Assembly (NCBI GenBank): GCA_036946415.1
Contig: JAQIJD010000006.1
Span: 1 to 64,000, forward strand
Direction of reading: 5' to 3'
From: Sphingomonas_Q fennica_A
GTDB lineage: Bacteria; Pseudomonadota; Alphaproteobacteria; Sphingomonadales; Sphingomonadaceae
DNA: 64,000 bases
Below, piece after piece: positions 1 through 10,617 of this stretch; the stretch's first letter is position 1; each line of letters begins with the position of its first letter. The translations under genes were made by a program, and so were the position numbers. The notes beneath the pieces were generated by a model. The model ran no database searches. It worked only from the letters and a program-made list of their open reading frames with translations, and was not told the DNA's origin.

Positions 1-50
1 GCCGCGGATGCGGCCGCCCGGCGCATGAGGGCAAAATCCCAAAGTGAAAG

Positions 51-67
51 GCCCCCGCTCCGGGGGC
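51..67 (-). terminator. candidate Rho-independent terminator (minus strand)
   Basis: A perfect 7-bp GC stem (GCCCCCG / CGGGGGC) closes a 3-nt loop. Read on the minus strand it is followed by a pyrimidine-rich CTTTCACTTT tract. It lies about 140 bp beyond the lolA stop, so it could end the lolA transcript. The U tract is interrupted, so the call is tentative. The rest of 1-207 shows no convincing gene. Confidence 0.4.
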
Positions 68-207
68 GAGGAGCGAGGGCCGACCTGACGTTCGTCACGC
101 AGGCGGGTAGCGGAGGTCGGCCGGGCAACAGGGGGAATCCCGGCACGGCTCCGCGACCGCAGAGGCCCTTATGGACGCAACTACCTGTCCCGCCGATGAA
201 TAAGCCG

Positions 208-819
208 TCAGCTTCGCGGGCCACGGCTCCGCGGGTCGCTCCAGCGGAACGTCTGGTCGCCGACCGCGACGCCGAAGCGCTGGTTGGAGAGGCGCACGGC
301 GGAACGGTTGCCCTGCGCATCGAGCACCGACCAGCCCGCCAGCCGCAGCCCCGCCGGCGCGCCCGGCGCCTGCTGGAAGGCGATGGTGATCGTGCCGAAT
401 TCGGGATGCTTGCGATCCTTGCCCTCGATCAGCAGCGTGTTGGGATCGCCCGAAGGGACCAGCTTGGCGAAGCCGGCGATATCGCGGCCGGGATCGACCA
501 GCACCGACAGCGGCGAGGAACCGATCGGCCAGCGGGAGACCTGCTTGACCGAATAATCGATCATGGTGAGCGCCTTGCCGTCTCCCACGATCAGCAGCGG
601 CACGCCCTTCTCATATTGGAAGCGCACCCGGCCGGGGCGCTTCATCGTCAGCGTGCCCTTCAGGACGCGGCCGTTGCGATCGGTCTGCGCGAAATCGGCG
701 GTCATCGTATCGAGCGTGCGGAGATGCTGCTGGATCTGCTGCAACGGCTGGGGCGCCTGCGCGATGGCGGCGGGGGCGGCCGCGGCGATCGCGATCGCGG
801 CGGCAAGGCGGTAGGTCAT
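208..819 (-). CDS. lolA: outer-membrane lipoprotein carrier protein LolA family
   Basis: This 203-aa secreted protein resembles LolA, the periplasmic chaperone that carries lipoproteins from the LolCDE complex to the outer membrane. The ATG at 819 gives a clear signal peptide (MTYRLAAAIAIAAAAPAAIA) and has GGAG eight bases upstream; a longer frame back to 951 lacks a signal sequence. After the signal come the LolA-like segments, an amphipathic start (LQQIQQHLRTLDTMTADFAQ), then GTLTMKRPGRVRFQYEKG. The family is known to sit near ftsK in alphaproteobacteria, and ftsK lies on the same strand, here separated by two plus-strand genes. The family assignment is firm; the precise lipoprotein-shuttling role is inferred. 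Confidence 0.88.
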   Translation of the reverse strand: MTYRLAAAIAIAAAAPAAIAQAPQPLQQIQQHLRTLDTMTADFAQTDRNGRVLKGTLTMKRPGRVRFQYEKGVPLLIVGDGKALTMIDYSVKQVSRWPIGSSPLSVLVDPGRDIAGFAKLVPSGDPNTLLIEGKDRKHPEFGTITIAFQQAPGAPAGLRLAGWSVLDAQGNRSAVRLSNQRFGVAVGDQTFRWSDPRSRGPRS

Positions 820-992
820 TCGGTCACTCCGGGCGGATACGGGCGCTGGGTTCGCATAGCGGCATTGAACCCGCACTGAACCCGGAGCGATCCCCGTTCG
901 CCCACCTTTTACGCGCTGTGAGGCCAGCCTAGGTGACAGCCGGCATTGCACGTGCTTTTGTCGGCTTTGTCCGGTCAGACGGGAGTATCGCC

Positions 993-1256
993 ATGGATCA
1001 TCGAGCCCTCGAGCGCGAGATCGATCAGAATCTCGCCATCTTCGAGACGCTGTTGCCCGATCTGCTGCGCGAGCGGGCCGGCGAATATGCGTTGATCCGG
1101 CATCGAGCGATGGTCGGCTTCTTCCCCAGCGTGACGGAGGCTCTTCGCGCAGGACGCAATCGCTTCTTGGACGGCATATTCTCGATTCAGGAGGTGACGG
1201 ACCGGCCGATCGACCTGGGTCTGTTCAGCCATGCCGTTCATCCTCGGATCACTTGA
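993..1256 (+). CDS. small DUF5678-like protein
   Basis: An 87-aa soluble protein. The ATG at 993 has GGGAG at a good distance (7 nt); the open frame runs back to 933 but without a better start. The centre reads EYALIRHRAMVGFFPSVTEA and the end FSIQEV, which from memory matches the DUF5678-type pattern of a small alpha/beta domain. No signal peptide or membrane segment is present. It overlaps the downstream protease-like gene by 26 bp, so the two are probably translated together. The pair stands opposite to lolA and ftsK, between them. Function is unknown; a role as inhibitor, adaptor or substrate of the protease is only a guess. Confidence 0.75.
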   Translation: MDHRALEREIDQNLAIFETLLPDLLRERAGEYALIRHRAMVGFFPSVTEALRAGRNRFLDGIFSIQEVTDRPIDLGLFSHAVHPRIT

Positions 1257-1641
1257 ACATCTCCAGCCGCTGATCGAGGTCAGCGTCGGCCGGGCAGACG
1301 GTGCCGAGCGACGGATGGGGCGGGCCCTGATCGACACCGGCGCGACGCGGACCTGCGTTTCCCGCCGTTTCGTCGACGAATTAGCGCTCGAGCCGCGCGG
1401 CCGGATGCTGATTCAGGCCGCCCGCGGTTATGCCGCTCGGCAGATGGCTTATGCCTTCACGCTGGGCCTTGCCTGCCGCCCGAACGAAGCGGCGGAGCAA
1501 GACACCTTCTATGTTTTCGACCAGGAGTTTGCGGCACCCTTCATCGAGGACAACGACAGCTGTGACGTGCTGATCGGCATGGACCTCATCTCAACCGGTC
1601 GCCTGACGATCGACCGGCTGACGTTCCGCTTCGACTTCTGA
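1231..1641 (+). CDS. retropepsin-like aspartic protease domain protein
   Basis: A 136-aa single-domain protein with the hallmarks of retropepsin-like aspartyl proteases: the active-site segment GRALIDTGATRTCVS (Asp-Thr-Gly-Ala) near residues 31-45, and the C-terminal hydrophobic-hydrophobic-Gly motif in CDVLIGMDLI near residues 111-120. Such proteins carry one Asp per chain and act as dimers. There is no signal peptide, so it is probably cytosolic. Its ATG lies inside the end of the preceding small gene (26-bp overlap), implying coupled translation, and its stop is 3 bp from the ftsK stop in convergent orientation. Its substrate is unknown. Confidence 0.85.
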   Translation: MPFILGSLEHLQPLIEVSVGRADGAERRMGRALIDTGATRTCVSRRFVDELALEPRGRMLIQAARGYAARQMAYAFTLGLACRPNEAAEQDTFYVFDQEFAAPFIEDNDSCDVLIGMDLISTGRLTIDRLTFRFDF

Positions 1642-1644
1642 CCA

Positions 1645-4008
<2,364 letters not shown>

Positions 4009-4185
4009 CCTTCAGTCCAAGCGGCCGCCGATTGTGCCCGATCCGTTCGCCAGCGGCAATCGGCGGCGGCGGCGATGCTTGCGGAAAGCTGACGGAGCCG
4101 TTTGCGGATCGTTCACCCCGAATCGGCCAAAACCCCTTTCGTCGCCGCAGTTTGGAGCGGCCAGTGACAAGAAGGAGCAGTGCCC

Positions 4186-4662
4186 ATGCGTAAGCTCGTC
4201 ATTCTCGGCCTGATCGCCGCCGTCGCGGTGCCCGCCGCCGCCCCCGCCCAGAACCGCGAATTGCGCGACGGCCGACGCGACATCCGGCAGGAGCAGCGCG
4301 ATGTCGACCGGGCGCTCCGCCGCGGCGCGCCGGGCCATGTCGTGCGCGACGAACGGCGCGACGTGCGCGCGGCACGGCAGGAATATCGCGAAGACTGGCA
4401 GGACTGGCGGCGCGGCCATCGCGACGACTTCCGCCGCCCGGCCTATGTCGGCCCGCGCGGCTACGCCTATCGCCCGGTCGCGGTCGGCTACCGCTTCCAG
4501 CCGCAATATTACGGCCGCAACTATTGGGTAAACGACTATCGCCGCTACCACCTCGCCGCCCCCGGCCGGAACCAGCAATGGGTGCGCTACGGCAACGATG
4601 TCGTGCGGGTCGATACGCGCAGCGGCCGCGTGACCGCGGTCAACCGCAACTTCTTCTGGTAA
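4186..4662 (+). CDS. RcnB-like periplasmic protein
   Basis: A 158-aa exported protein. The ATG at 4186 is preceded by AAGGAG with 8-nt spacing and starts a clean signal peptide (MRKLVILGLIAAVAVPAAA). The mature part begins with a highly charged Arg/Asp-rich stretch (RRDIRQEQRDVDRALRRG), likely helical, then a Tyr/Arg-rich domain ending in WVRYGNDVVRV and NRNFFW. This ending is typical of the RcnB family, named after the E. coli periplasmic protein involved in nickel/cobalt homeostasis. No metal efflux gene is adjacent, so a metal role is not shown. A second, larger paralogue lies at 28672-29376. Confidence 0.8.
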   Translation: MRKLVILGLIAAVAVPAAAPAQNRELRDGRRDIRQEQRDVDRALRRGAPGHVVRDERRDVRAARQEYREDWQDWRRGHRDDFRRPAYVGPRGYAYRPVAVGYRFQPQYYGRNYWVNDYRRYHLAAPGRNQQWVRYGNDVVRVDTRSGRVTAVNRNFFW

Positions 4663-4677
4663 GCCCGTGGCGGGCGG

Positions 4678-5355
4678 TTACCCGAGCCGCCCGAACGGCA
4701 GCATCTTTTCTGCAAGCGCGGCGGCGGCCTTGCCGTCGCCGCGTTGCAGGATCGGCAAGATGAGCGCGGCATCGCGCTTCATCAGCCGGTCGAGCGGGGT
4801 CGCGGCGGGGGCCTTGGCGGCCGCCTCGGCCAGCGTCCGTGCCGCCGCCACGTTCGCCGGATCCAGGCGGATGCGGAGCAGGGCGGCCAGCCCCGTGAAG
4901 AACGGCCGCCCGCCCGACAGCGCCACCGCATTGGCGAGCGCGGCCTCCCCCGCCTCGCGCCGCGCGCCGAGCGCGGTCTTGGCGAGGAAGCCGCCAAGCT
5001 GATCGACCGCATCGAGATTCCACGTCGCCAGCAGCATCTGCGCTTCGGGATCGCGGGGATTGGAGGCGGCGAGCTGATCGAAGATCTTCTTTACCGCCAC
5101 GGCATCGCTGCGGCTGCGCGTCAGCTTGGCGCGATAGCCGATGGCGACGGCGCGCTGCATCGTCGCCTCGCGATCGCCGGGCTTGCCGGCGAGCAGCCCG
5201 TCGGCGGTGCGGATCGCCTGCTGCAACTGGGCGATGGCCTGCGCCTTGTCGGTCGTGACGAACGCCGTCTGGGTCAGGTCGTCGCGCAGATCGGCCATCG
5301 CCGGGGTGGCGCCCGCCAACAACAGACCGGCCAGCAGCCAGCGATCGAACCTCAT
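4678..5355 (-). CDS. secreted TPR-like protein of unknown function
   Basis: A 225-aa exported protein with signal peptide MRFDRWLLAGLLLAGATPAMA. The mature part is Ala/Leu-rich and helical, with repeat-like helical pairs such as NPRDPEAQMLLATWNLDAV and AAARTLAEAAAKAP, which suggest tetratricopeptide-type repeats. The ATG at 5355 has GGAGG 8 nt upstream and overlaps the lysK stop codon (ATGA), so it is translationally coupled to lysK. I do not recognise a specific family. Coupling to lysK is probably an operon convenience and does not show a shared function. Confidence 0.8.
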   Translation of the reverse strand: MRFDRWLLAGLLLAGATPAMADLRDDLTQTAFVTTDKAQAIAQLQQAIRTADGLLAGKPGDREATMQRAVAIGYRAKLTRSRSDAVAVKKIFDQLAASNPRDPEAQMLLATWNLDAVDQLGGFLAKTALGARREAGEAALANAVALSGGRPFFTGLAALLRIRLDPANVAAARTLAEAAAKAPAATPLDRLMKRDAALILPILQRGDGKAAAALAEKMLPFGRLG

Positions 5356-6956
5356 GCCCGTACCTCCTTCGTTGCCAGCGCCTCGGCGATCAGCCGCCGG
5401 CCGTTCTCCAACCCCAGCAGCTTGAAGAAGCTCCCCATCCGCGGCCCCTGCGCGGAACCGAGCAACGTTTCGTAAAGCGCCTTGAACCAGTCGCGCAACG
5501 GATCGAAGCCGGCCGCCTTGCCCGCCTCGTACACCTCGTTCTGGATCGTCTCGGCCGTGGCATCGACGGGCAGTCCGGCCAGGCGGGCATCGAGATCGGC
5601 GAGCGCCGCCGCCTCCTTGTGCGAGGGGGCGCGGCGGACCAGCGAGGGCGCGATCACGTCGCGGTGATAGGCGATGGCGTGGCCGATCAGCCGGGCCAGC
5701 GCGGGATAGGTCTCGGGCGTGGCATCGGGCACGTAATTGCGCAGATAGGCCCAGATCACGCCCTCGTCCGCCTCGCCCAGCACACCGACCAGATTGAGGA
5801 GAAGGCCGTAGCTGACCGGCAGGCCGTCCGCCGGCATGGCGCCGTCGTGGATGTGGTGGACGGGGTTGGCGAGGCGCTTCGGCCAGTCCTGTCCCGCCCA
5901 CTCGCCGCGGCTCTGCCAGTAATCGTCCACCGCGCGCGGGATCACCCCCAGATGGAGCTGCTTGGCGCGCTTCGGTTCTCGATAGGCGAAATAGGCGAGG
6001 CTCTCCTCGGGGCCGTAGGCGAGCCACTGGTCGAGGGTCAGCCCGTTGCCCTTGGACTTGGAGATCTTCTCGCCGCGTTCGTCCAGGAACATCTCGTAAT
6101 TGAAGCCTTCGGGCGGGCGGCCGCCCAGCACGCGCGCGATCTTGCCCGATTGCGTCACCGAATCGATCAGATCCTTGCCGGCCATCTCGTAATCGACGCC
6201 GAGCGCAACCCAGCGCATCGCCCAGTCGACCTTCCATTGCAGCTTCGCGCGGCCGCCGAACACGCTCTGCTCGACCGTCCGGCCATCTTCGTCGGCGAAG
6301 CGGATCAGGCCGGCGGCGGCGTCCACCACCGCGACCGGCACCTGGAGGACGGCGCCGGTCGAAGGGCTGACGGGCAGCACCGGCGAATAGGTGCGGCGGC
6401 GGTCCTCGCGCAGCGTCGGCAGCATCACGCCCATGATCGCATCGTAGCGGGCGAGGACTTGCGCCAACGCCGCATCGAAGACGCCGGCGCGATAGCGTTC
6501 CGTCGCGGAGACGAATTCATAGTCGAAGCCGAAGCGATCGAGGAAGCGGCACAGCATGGCATTGTTGTGCGCGGCGAAACTGTCGTGCGTGCCGAACGGA
6601 TCGGGAATGGCGGTGAGCGGCCTGCCGAGATGTTCGGCCAGCATCGCGCCGTTCGGCACGTTGTCCGGCACCTTGCGGAGGCCGTCCATGTCGTCGCTGA
6701 AGGCGATCAGCCGGGTCGGCACGTCGGACAGCGCGCGATAGGCCTGGCGGACCATCGTCGTGCGCAGCACCTCGTTGAAGGTGCCGATGTGCGGCAGGCC
6801 AGAGGGGCCGTAGCCCGTCTCGAACAGGATGTGCCCCTTGTCCGGCGGCCCGCCGGGATAGCGGGCGAGGAGCTTGCGCGCCTCCTCGAACGGCCAGGCC
6901 TTGGAGGCGAGCGCGGCGTCGCGAAGCGAAAGGGGGGTGTTCGGCGTATCGGTCAT
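5352..6956 (-). CDS. lysK: lysyl-tRNA synthetase, class I
   Basis: This 534-aa enzyme charges tRNA-Lys with lysine. It belongs to the class I (LysK) type found in archaea and alphaproteobacteria rather than the class II LysS of E. coli. The HIGH-type motif is PHIG at residues 55-58 within TGYGPSGLPHIGTF, and the KMSKS-type loop is KISKS at 297-301. Length matches the bacterial class I family. The downstream TPR-like gene overlaps its stop by 4 bp. Identification is secure. Confidence 0.97.
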   Translation of the reverse strand: MTDTPNTPLSLRDAALASKAWPFEEARKLLARYPGGPPDKGHILFETGYGPSGLPHIGTFNEVLRTTMVRQAYRALSDVPTRLIAFSDDMDGLRKVPDNVPNGAMLAEHLGRPLTAIPDPFGTHDSFAAHNNAMLCRFLDRFGFDYEFVSATERYRAGVFDAALAQVLARYDAIMGVMLPTLREDRRRTYSPVLPVSPSTGAVLQVPVAVVDAAAGLIRFADEDGRTVEQSVFGGRAKLQWKVDWAMRWVALGVDYEMAGKDLIDSVTQSGKIARVLGGRPPEGFNYEMFLDERGEKISKSKGNGLTLDQWLAYGPEESLAYFAYREPKRAKQLHLGVIPRAVDDYWQSRGEWAGQDWPKRLANPVHHIHDGAMPADGLPVSYGLLLNLVGVLGEADEGVIWAYLRNYVPDATPETYPALARLIGHAIAYHRDVIAPSLVRRAPSHKEAAALADLDARLAGLPVDATAETIQNEVYEAGKAAGFDPLRDWFKALYETLLGSAQGPRMGSFFKLLGLENGRRLIAEALATKEVRA

Positions 6957-7039
6957 GCGTGTCCGGTCGGGGTGGCGTGATCGGCTTCCTTAGAGCATGA
7001 TCCGCGAGAATTGGACCCTTGGCTTCGGCGGTGCCGCGT

Positions 7040-7603
7040 ATGACGCAGGAAATCGTGCCTTTCGATGCGGTTCCACCCGCACTGCGGCGGGCGGAGCGGT
7101 TGCCCGAGCGGGTGCTCTACGTGGCGCGCGCCGGATTCGGAGCGCTGCCTTCGGGGATCGGCATGATCCTGCTGGTGGCGACGCCGCAATTGCTGTCGTT
7201 CGGCTTCATCCTCTGGGCGATCTGGTGGCCCTATCCGCGCACGCCGTTCAGCCTGATGCTGGCCTATGGCTGCACCGCGGCGATGGCGGGGCTGGTGCTG
7301 CTGGTGGGCTGGGCGCTGGCGCGCAAGTTCAGCGGCTTCGTGGGGGCGGTGCTGCGCGCCCCCTTCACGCGCATCACCGTCACCGACCGGCGGGTGCTGT
7401 GGACGCTGCCCTGGGCGTCCGAGCCGCTGATGGAGATCGCCCGCCATCGCATCCTGGGCGGGATGCTGGGGCCGGTCGACCGGCGCGGCCGGGGCAGTGC
7501 GGCGATGGTGCTGGTGGAGGGCGATCCCTCGGCGGATGTGGACGGCAACATCCATTTCGACGGGCTGCCGCATGCCGCGCGTTTCGTGGCGGCGCTGGCG
7601 TAG
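7040..7603 (+). CDS. membrane protein with PH-like domain
   Basis: A 187-aa protein with a soluble N-terminus, two transmembrane segments (about residues 37-59 and 70-95, including GIGMILLVATPQLLSFGFIL and AAMAGLVLLVGWALA), then a C-terminal domain starting FTRITVTDRRVLWTLPW. The TDRRVL pattern is typical of bacterial PH-domain membrane proteins. The start at ATG 7040 was chosen because the open frame further up begins only with TTG; no strong ribosome site is visible. It stands alone, divergent from lysK and followed by a palindromic repeat. Function unknown. Confidence 0.75.
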   Translation: MTQEIVPFDAVPPALRRAERLPERVLYVARAGFGALPSGIGMILLVATPQLLSFGFILWAIWWPYPRTPFSLMLAYGCTAAMAGLVLLVGWALARKFSGFVGAVLRAPFTRITVTDRRVLWTLPWASEPLMEIARHRILGGMLGPVDRRGRGSAAMVLVEGDPSADVDGNIHFDGLPHAARFVAALA

Positions 7604-7640
7604 GACGGAACGGCGTTCGGCCGGACGGCCGGCGAAGCGC

Positions 7641-7746
7641 CTCCCCTCCCTGAAAGGGAGGGGCTGGGGGTGGGTTCGTTGCGAGGTTCGGTTCCGCCCG
7701 TCAACGGGCGAACCCACCCCCGACCCCTCCCTTTCAGGGAGGGGAG
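7641..7746. repeat. palindromic intergenic element (REP/MITE-like)
   Basis: Two 38-bp arms (7641-7678 and 7709-7746) are inverted copies with only two mismatches, separated by 30 bp that hold a smaller GCCCGT/ACGGGC hairpin. Each arm itself contains the dyad CCCTCCCTGAAAGGGAGGG. The core matches the repeated unit at 43039-43800. It lies between a plus-strand and a minus-strand gene that converge on it, where it could work as a bidirectional terminator. No transposase is present. Confidence 0.85.
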
Positions 7747-7790
7747 AGGTGCTTTGGAGAGCGGTCTTCGAGCGCCGTGGCGTCGTCCGA

Positions 7791-8174
7791 TCAGCGCGAA
7801 GCCATCGTTGTGCCGGTAAGCCCGCGGCGGGCGATGGCGTGCGACCAGGCCGATCCGCTGCGTGTCGCCATATTGGCGTCGGGCTGCTGGAGGACCATGC
7901 GGTAGAGATCCTGCGCCGTGCCCGTCTGCCCGCGCTTCAGGTTGATCGCGGCGAGGTTCAGCAGCACCTCGGTGGTGCGGTCGCCGCGCGCGAAGGCCGC
8001 GTCCAGCCGCTTTTCCACCGCGTCATAGCGGCCGGCGTCGATCGCTGCCGCACCGAAGGGATCGGCCAGCTCGTTGGCGCGCCATTGCGCGGCCGGGCCG
8101 GCCGGAGCCGCCGTCACTGTCGCCGGAACGGCCGCGACGGCGGCTGCGGCAAGGGGAAGGAGGACGCGACGCAT
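7791..8174 (-). CDS. small exported TPR-like protein
   Basis: A 127-aa protein with signal peptide (MRRVLLPLAAAAVAAVPATVTA) and two helical repeat-like segments (YDAVEKRLDAAFARGDRTTE; VLLNLAAINLKRGQTGTAQD) that fit a tetratricopeptide pattern. ATG 8174 has GGAG nine bases upstream. The next gene on the same strand starts upstream after a gap of about 80 bp, so the two may share a transcript. Function unknown. Confidence 0.75.
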   Translation of the reverse strand: MRRVLLPLAAAAVAAVPATVTAAPAGPAAQWRANELADPFGAAAIDAGRYDAVEKRLDAAFARGDRTTEVLLNLAAINLKRGQTGTAQDLYRMVLQQPDANMATRSGSAWSHAIARRGLTGTTMASR

Positions 8175-8253
8175 GGTTCATCTCCGAGTCGTTTTGTTGT
8201 TTGTGACACGATGATGACACAAGCGTCCTTTTTGGAAAGGGGTAATCGCGGGC

Positions 8254-9015
8254 TCAGAAGCTGAGCGAGACGCCGCCGACCGCGGCATGGTTGCGCAGGC
8301 GCAGGTCGACGCGGATGTCCCCGGTCGTGCCGCTCGCGCCGTCCGTCCGGCCGGAAAAGCGCCCGGCCACCGCATCGGCATTGGCGCGGGTGTAGCGATA
8401 TTCCGCGAACAGCCCGAGGCCGCGCGTCAGCGCCACCCGCGCCCCGCCGCCGGCCCTGAAGCCGAGATCGCCATCGAGGCTGCTGTCGGTGACGACCCAT
8501 ACCGGCCCGGCAAAGGCATAAGGCGCGAAGCGGCCGCCGGGCCGCGCGTCCGTCGCCCCGATCGGCGCGCGCACCATCGCCAGCGCCGCGACGGTGACGG
8601 TGGTCGGCACGCCGATCCGCGGAATGTCCGCCGACACCGCATCGCCGGGGGCGATCGTCACCCGCTCGCCGAACACCGCCTCGTCGAACTCGAGATTGGC
8701 GCGCGCCGTCACCGTCTGCTGCTTCACGTCCGGGTTGAGCGTGGCGATGTCCACCGCGACGCCGAACAGCCGGCCGAACCAATGGCCCGCCCGCCCGCCG
8801 TAGAGCGTGGCGTTGGCCGGCTCGACGCGGGCGATGTCGATCTGCAACGTCGCCGGCACCACCTGCCCGTTGATGCGCGCCTCGTCCGCCGTCAGGCTCA
8901 GCGGCGTCGATTGCGGGAAGGAGCGGCCGGCGAAGACGTCGATAAAGGTTTCCGCCGAGGCCGGCGCGGCGGCGGCGAGGGCAGCGAAAGCGGTAACGAG
9001 GGCGGGAAGGCGCAC
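8254..9015 (-). CDS. outer-membrane beta-barrel protein
   Basis: A 253-aa protein with signal peptide (MRLPALVTAFAALAAAAPASA). Alternating hydrophobic strands fill the C-terminal half (FAPYAFAGPVWVVTDSS, LGFRAGGGARVALTRGLGLF, AEYRYTRANAD), and the chain ends in VGGVSLSF. A terminal Phe and strands of this type are typical of eight-stranded porin-like or OmpA-type barrels. It is divergent from ruvB. The ligand or role cannot be read from sequence. Confidence 0.78.
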   Translation of the reverse strand: MRLPALVTAFAALAAAAPASAETFIDVFAGRSFPQSTPLSLTADEARINGQVVPATLQIDIARVEPANATLYGGRAGHWFGRLFGVAVDIATLNPDVKQQTVTARANLEFDEAVFGERVTIAPGDAVSADIPRIGVPTTVTVAALAMVRAPIGATDARPGGRFAPYAFAGPVWVVTDSSLDGDLGFRAGGGARVALTRGLGLFAEYRYTRANADAVAGRFSGRTDGASGTTGDIRVDLRLRNHAAVGGVSLSF

Positions 9016-9160
9016 GCGGTTTTCTCCGGCAACGGATCGGGACGCGCCCGGAACCGCCCGCCGTCGCCGATGTTGCGCCGCACCGCCGCCGGCAACGCTT
9101 TGTTACGCGCGGCGGTATCCATGGCTGACGCAGGCGGCCGGCTCCGCTATCGATGCGGCC

Positions 9161-10180
9161 GTGACCGACGATCGCCTGCTGACCGCCGCCCGCCGCCCGG
9201 AGGATGTGGATGCCGCGCTGCGCCCCAAGAGCCTCGACGATTTCGTCGGGCAGCAGGCGGCGCGCGAGAATCTCCGCGTGTTCATCGCCGCGGCGCGGGC
9301 GCGGGGCGAGGCGCTGGACCATGTGCTGTTCTTCGGCCCGCCCGGCCTCGGCAAGACGACGCTTGCCCAGATCGTCGCGCGCGAGATGGGGGTGGGGTTC
9401 CGCGCCACCTCCGGCCCGGTGATCGCCAAGTCGGGCGATCTCGCGGCGCTCCTCACCAATCTCGAGGACGGCGACGTGCTGTTCGTGGACGAGATCCACC
9501 GGTTGCAGCCGGCGGTGGAGGAGGTGCTCTATCCGGCGATGGAGGATCGCGCGCTCGATCTGATGATCGGGGAGGGGCCGTCCGCCCGCTCGGTGCGGAT
9601 CGATCTGCCGCGCTTCACGCTCGTCGGCGCGACCACCCGGCAGGGCCTGCTGACGACGCCGCTGCGCGACCGGTTCGGCATCCCGATCCGCCTGCAATTC
9701 TATACGGTCGCCGAACTGGAACAGGTCGTGCGCCGCGCCGCCGGGCTGCTGGGGCTGCCGATCGCCCCGGATGGCGCGACCGAGATCGCCCGCCGTTCGC
9801 GGGGCACGCCGCGCATCGCCGGGCGGCTGCTCAGGCGGGTGCGCGATTTCGCGCATGCGGCGGGGCATGACGTGGTCGATGCCGCCGCGGCCGATGCCGC
9901 CCTGACGCGGCTCGAGGTAGACAGGCTCGGCCTCGACGCGATGGACCGGCGCTATCTGACGATGATCGCCGACATCTATCGCGGCGGGCCGGTGGGGGTG
10001 GAGACGCTGGCGGCGGGCCTCAGCGAGCCGCGCGACACGATCGAGGAGGTGATCGAGCCCTATCTGATCCAGCTCGGCCTCGTCGCCCGCACCGCGCGCG
10101 GGCGCTGCCTGAACGGGCGCGGCTGGCAGCATCTGGGGCTGCCGGTGCCGGAAGGATCGCAGGGCGGGCTGTTCGAATGA
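9161..10180 (+). CDS. ruvB: Holliday junction branch-migration ATPase RuvB
   Basis: The 339-aa AAA+ motor of the RuvAB complex that drives branch migration at Holliday junctions. Walker A GPPGLGKT is at residues 59-66, Walker B DEIH at 110-113 and the sensor GATTR at about 156-160. The C-terminal winged helix follows (IEEVIEPYLIQLGLVARTAR). The start is GTG at 9161, where family similarity begins (TDDRLLTAARRPEDVDAALR); no strong ribosome site is visible. ruvA and ruvC lie about 46 kb away. ybgC overlaps its end by 4 bp, placing ruvB at the head of the tol-pal cluster. Confidence 0.97.
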   Translation: MTDDRLLTAARRPEDVDAALRPKSLDDFVGQQAARENLRVFIAAARARGEALDHVLFFGPPGLGKTTLAQIVAREMGVGFRATSGPVIAKSGDLAALLTNLEDGDVLFVDEIHRLQPAVEEVLYPAMEDRALDLMIGEGPSARSVRIDLPRFTLVGATTRQGLLTTPLRDRFGIPIRLQFYTVAELEQVVRRAAGLLGLPIAPDGATEIARRSRGTPRIAGRLLRRVRDFAHAAGHDVVDAAAADAALTRLEVDRLGLDAMDRRYLTMIADIYRGGPVGVETLAAGLSEPRDTIEEVIEPYLIQLGLVARTARGRCLNGRGWQHLGLPVPEGSQGGLFE

Positions 10181-10614
10181 CCGGCCGGCCCGATGCCGGC
10201 CGCCTCGCGGACGGCGCGCACCTGCTGCCGGTGCGCGTTTATTACGAGGATACCGATGCCGGCGGCGTCGCCTATCACGCCACCTACCTGCGCTGGATGG
10301 AGCGGGGCCGCAGCGAATTGCTGGCCGCGCTCGGCATCGATCAGCAGGCGGCGCTGGCGGACGGCACCGGCCATTATGTCGTGGCCGATCTCGCCATCCG
10401 CTACCGCCTGCCGGCGCGATTGCAGGACGCGCTGGTGGTGGAAAGCCGCCCCGTGACGGCCGCCGCCGCGTCGGCGCTCATTCATCAGACAGTCAGGCGG
10501 GGCGATGAAGTGCTGGCCACGGCCGAGGTGCGCGTGGCATTCGTCTCGGGCGGGCGGCCCGCGCGGCAGCCGGCCGCCTGGCGGGAACGTTTCGCAGGTC
10601 TGATCGCAGGTTAG
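10177..10614 (+). CDS. ybgC: Tol-Pal-associated acyl-CoA thioesterase YbgC
   Basis: A 145-aa hotdog-fold thioesterase. The signature VYYEDTDAGGVAYHATYL holds the catalytic Asp of the 4-hydroxybenzoyl-CoA thioesterase-like group. It overlaps the ruvB stop (ATGA) and is followed at once by tolQ, the usual first position of tol-pal operons. The family hydrolyses short acyl-CoAs and is linked to phospholipid metabolism; the exact substrate here is not known. Confidence 0.93.
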   Translation: MTGRPDAGRLADGAHLLPVRVYYEDTDAGGVAYHATYLRWMERGRSELLAALGIDQQAALADGTGHYVVADLAIRYRLPARLQDALVVESRPVTAAAASALIHQTVRRGDEVLATAEVRVAFVSGGRPARQPAAWRERFAGLIAG

Positions 10615-10617
10615 GGA

